Shown here: one piece after another, positions 19,883 through 20,632 of the stretch
Layout of the letters: every line of letters begins with the position of its first letter
How positions within the stretch are numbered: position 1 is the stretch's first letter
Assembly (NCBI GenBank): GCA_052038485.1
Contig: JBQGCL010000013.1
Location: forward strand, 1-20,632
DNA: 20,632 nt
Source: JACVRW01 sp052038485
GTDB taxonomy: Bacteria; Actinomycetota; Thermoleophilia; Solirubrobacterales; Thermoleophilaceae
Direction: 5' to 3'
Position numbers and translations under genes: made by a program
The notes under the pieces: generated by a model
What the model saw: the letters and a program-made list of their open reading frames with translations, nothing else
What the model was told of the DNA's origin: nothing
Database searches by the model: none

Positions 19883-20632
19883 GCGCCTGGGCGGGCTCCG
19901 GCTGAGGCTGGCGCTCGTCATCTGCGCGATCAGCGTCGCCCTGCTCGCGGCCAGCTTCTTCGCCCTGCGAGCCAGCACCGGTAGCGCGTTGCAGGATCGC
20001 ATCGACGGCGAGCTTCAGGAGCAATGGGCGGAGTTCGTGACCTCCGTCAGGCCGGACGAGCCGGGACTCGACGCGGCGGCGCTCGAGCGCCGGGCCCGGC
20101 GATTCCTCGGCCAGCAGCGCTACCACGCTCGCTCGCGCATCTTTGCCGTGGCCGTCGACGGCGGACCGCTCGTCACGAACGAACGCGAGATCGTCGACGG
20201 AGAGGAGCGCCGGGAGCGCGCCGACGACGGCGCCGAGGAGCTCGAGGAGCACGGTCTGCTGGACGCTCCGGCCGGACTCTCGACGGCATCGGGTGAGGAA
20301 ACCGGGAATCTGCGCATCCTCACGGAGCCGATCCGGTCGGGCCCGCGCCGGCTCGGCACCTTCCGAGTCGCCGATCCGCTGCAGCCCGTCGAGGAGGCCA
20401 AGTCCGAGCTGGGCGACGCGTTCATCCTCGTGGGCCTGCTCGGCCTGGTCGTCTCGGCGCTGGTGGCGGTGCTAGCGGCCACGGTGGTCACGCGACCCTT
20501 GCGCCGAATGGCGGCCGTGGCCTCGCGGGTGGACGCCGGCGAGCTGGGACGGCGTATCGGGCTCCGCGACCGACACGACGAGGTCGGCGTCCTGGCCCAC
20601 GCGTTCGACGGAATGCTCGACCGCCTCGAGCG
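19875..20632 (+). CDS. Membrane sensor histidine kinase, 3' end cut by window edge
   Basis: About 252 codons visible. An N-terminal helix at about 9-30 (LRLALVICAISVALLAASFF) is followed by an extracytoplasmic sensor of about 140 residues rich in Glu/Asp/Arg. A second helix at about 178-200 (FILVGLLGLVVSALVAVLAA) leads into a HAMP domain (VVTRPLRRMAAVASRVDAGE, then DEVGVLAHAFDGMLDRLE). The window ends inside or just after HAMP, before the HisKA phospho-acceptor, so kinase activity is inferred from the coupling with the OmpR-type regulator. The start is GTG 19875, overlapping the regulator stop by 8 bp. I see no cysteine or histidine cluster in the visible sensor that would name a ligand. Confidence 0.85.
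   Translation, partial: MGRRLGGLRLRLALVICAISVALLAASFFALRASTGSALQDRIDGELQEQWAEFVTSVRPDEPGLDAAALERRARRFLGQQRYHARSRIFAVAVDGGPLVTNEREIVDGEERRERADDGAEELEEHGLLDAPAGLSTASGEETGNLRILTEPIRSGPRRLGTFRVADPLQPVEEAKSELGDAFILVGLLGLVVSALVAVLAATVVTRPLRRMAAVASRVDAGELGRRIGLRDRHDEVGVLAHAFDGMLDRLE

Overview
The window is about 70% G+C, packed with genes whose stops and starts overlap, and uses GTG starts freely. Gene content (a DevS-like GAF kinase, many universal stress proteins, actinobacterial-type FtsX permease, trehalose synthase TreT, phosphoketolase) suggests an actinobacterium, possibly of the Thermoleophilia/Solirubrobacterales type. That placement is inference. I see no tRNA, rRNA, CRISPR array, transposase or attachment site, and no gene-free stretch longer than about 230 bases.

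Layout. Positions 1-4653 (minus) hold a three-gene operon: TreT, a tandem universal stress protein (USP) and phosphoketolase, the last running off the left edge. Divergent from it, 4880-8923 (plus) is an ABC ATPase, an FtsX-type permease and a second USP with two unusual CxxC motifs. Positions 8920-10765 (minus) are USP, flavodoxin and a CBS-pair protein, translationally coupled. Divergent from these, 10855-12567 encodes a two-GAF NarL-type histidine kinase that keeps the haem-ligand region of mycobacterial DevS/DosT. Next come two related FAD oxidoreductases in divergent orientation (12564-13742 minus; 13835-14950 plus), a second CBS protein, and a NarL-type response regulator in an operon with a ZIP metal transporter (15412-16806 minus). 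A two-helix membrane protein (16957-17232) is followed by a minus-strand operon of two tiny exported or anchored proteins, ApbE and a ferric-reductase-like haem membrane protein (17175-19108). At the right edge, an OmpR-type regulator and its histidine kinase (truncated) read away from that operon.

How it fits together. USPs, CBS pairs, trehalose synthesis, phosphoketolase, flavodoxin and a DevS-like sensor resemble the gene content of the mycobacterial DosR dormancy regulon, so I read 1-16806 as a redox/hypoxia stress island whose sensor (10855) and NarL regulator (16806) could be partners. The right-hand part looks like a separate membrane flavin/haem electron-transfer module under its own OmpR-type two-component system.

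Two signals cut across the annotation. Seven genes that begin transcription units have a TANNNT box ending 6-8 bases before the start codon, which predicts leaderless mRNAs and decides several starts. The OmpR-type regulator is preceded by four CTAAS elements at roughly 11-bp spacing.
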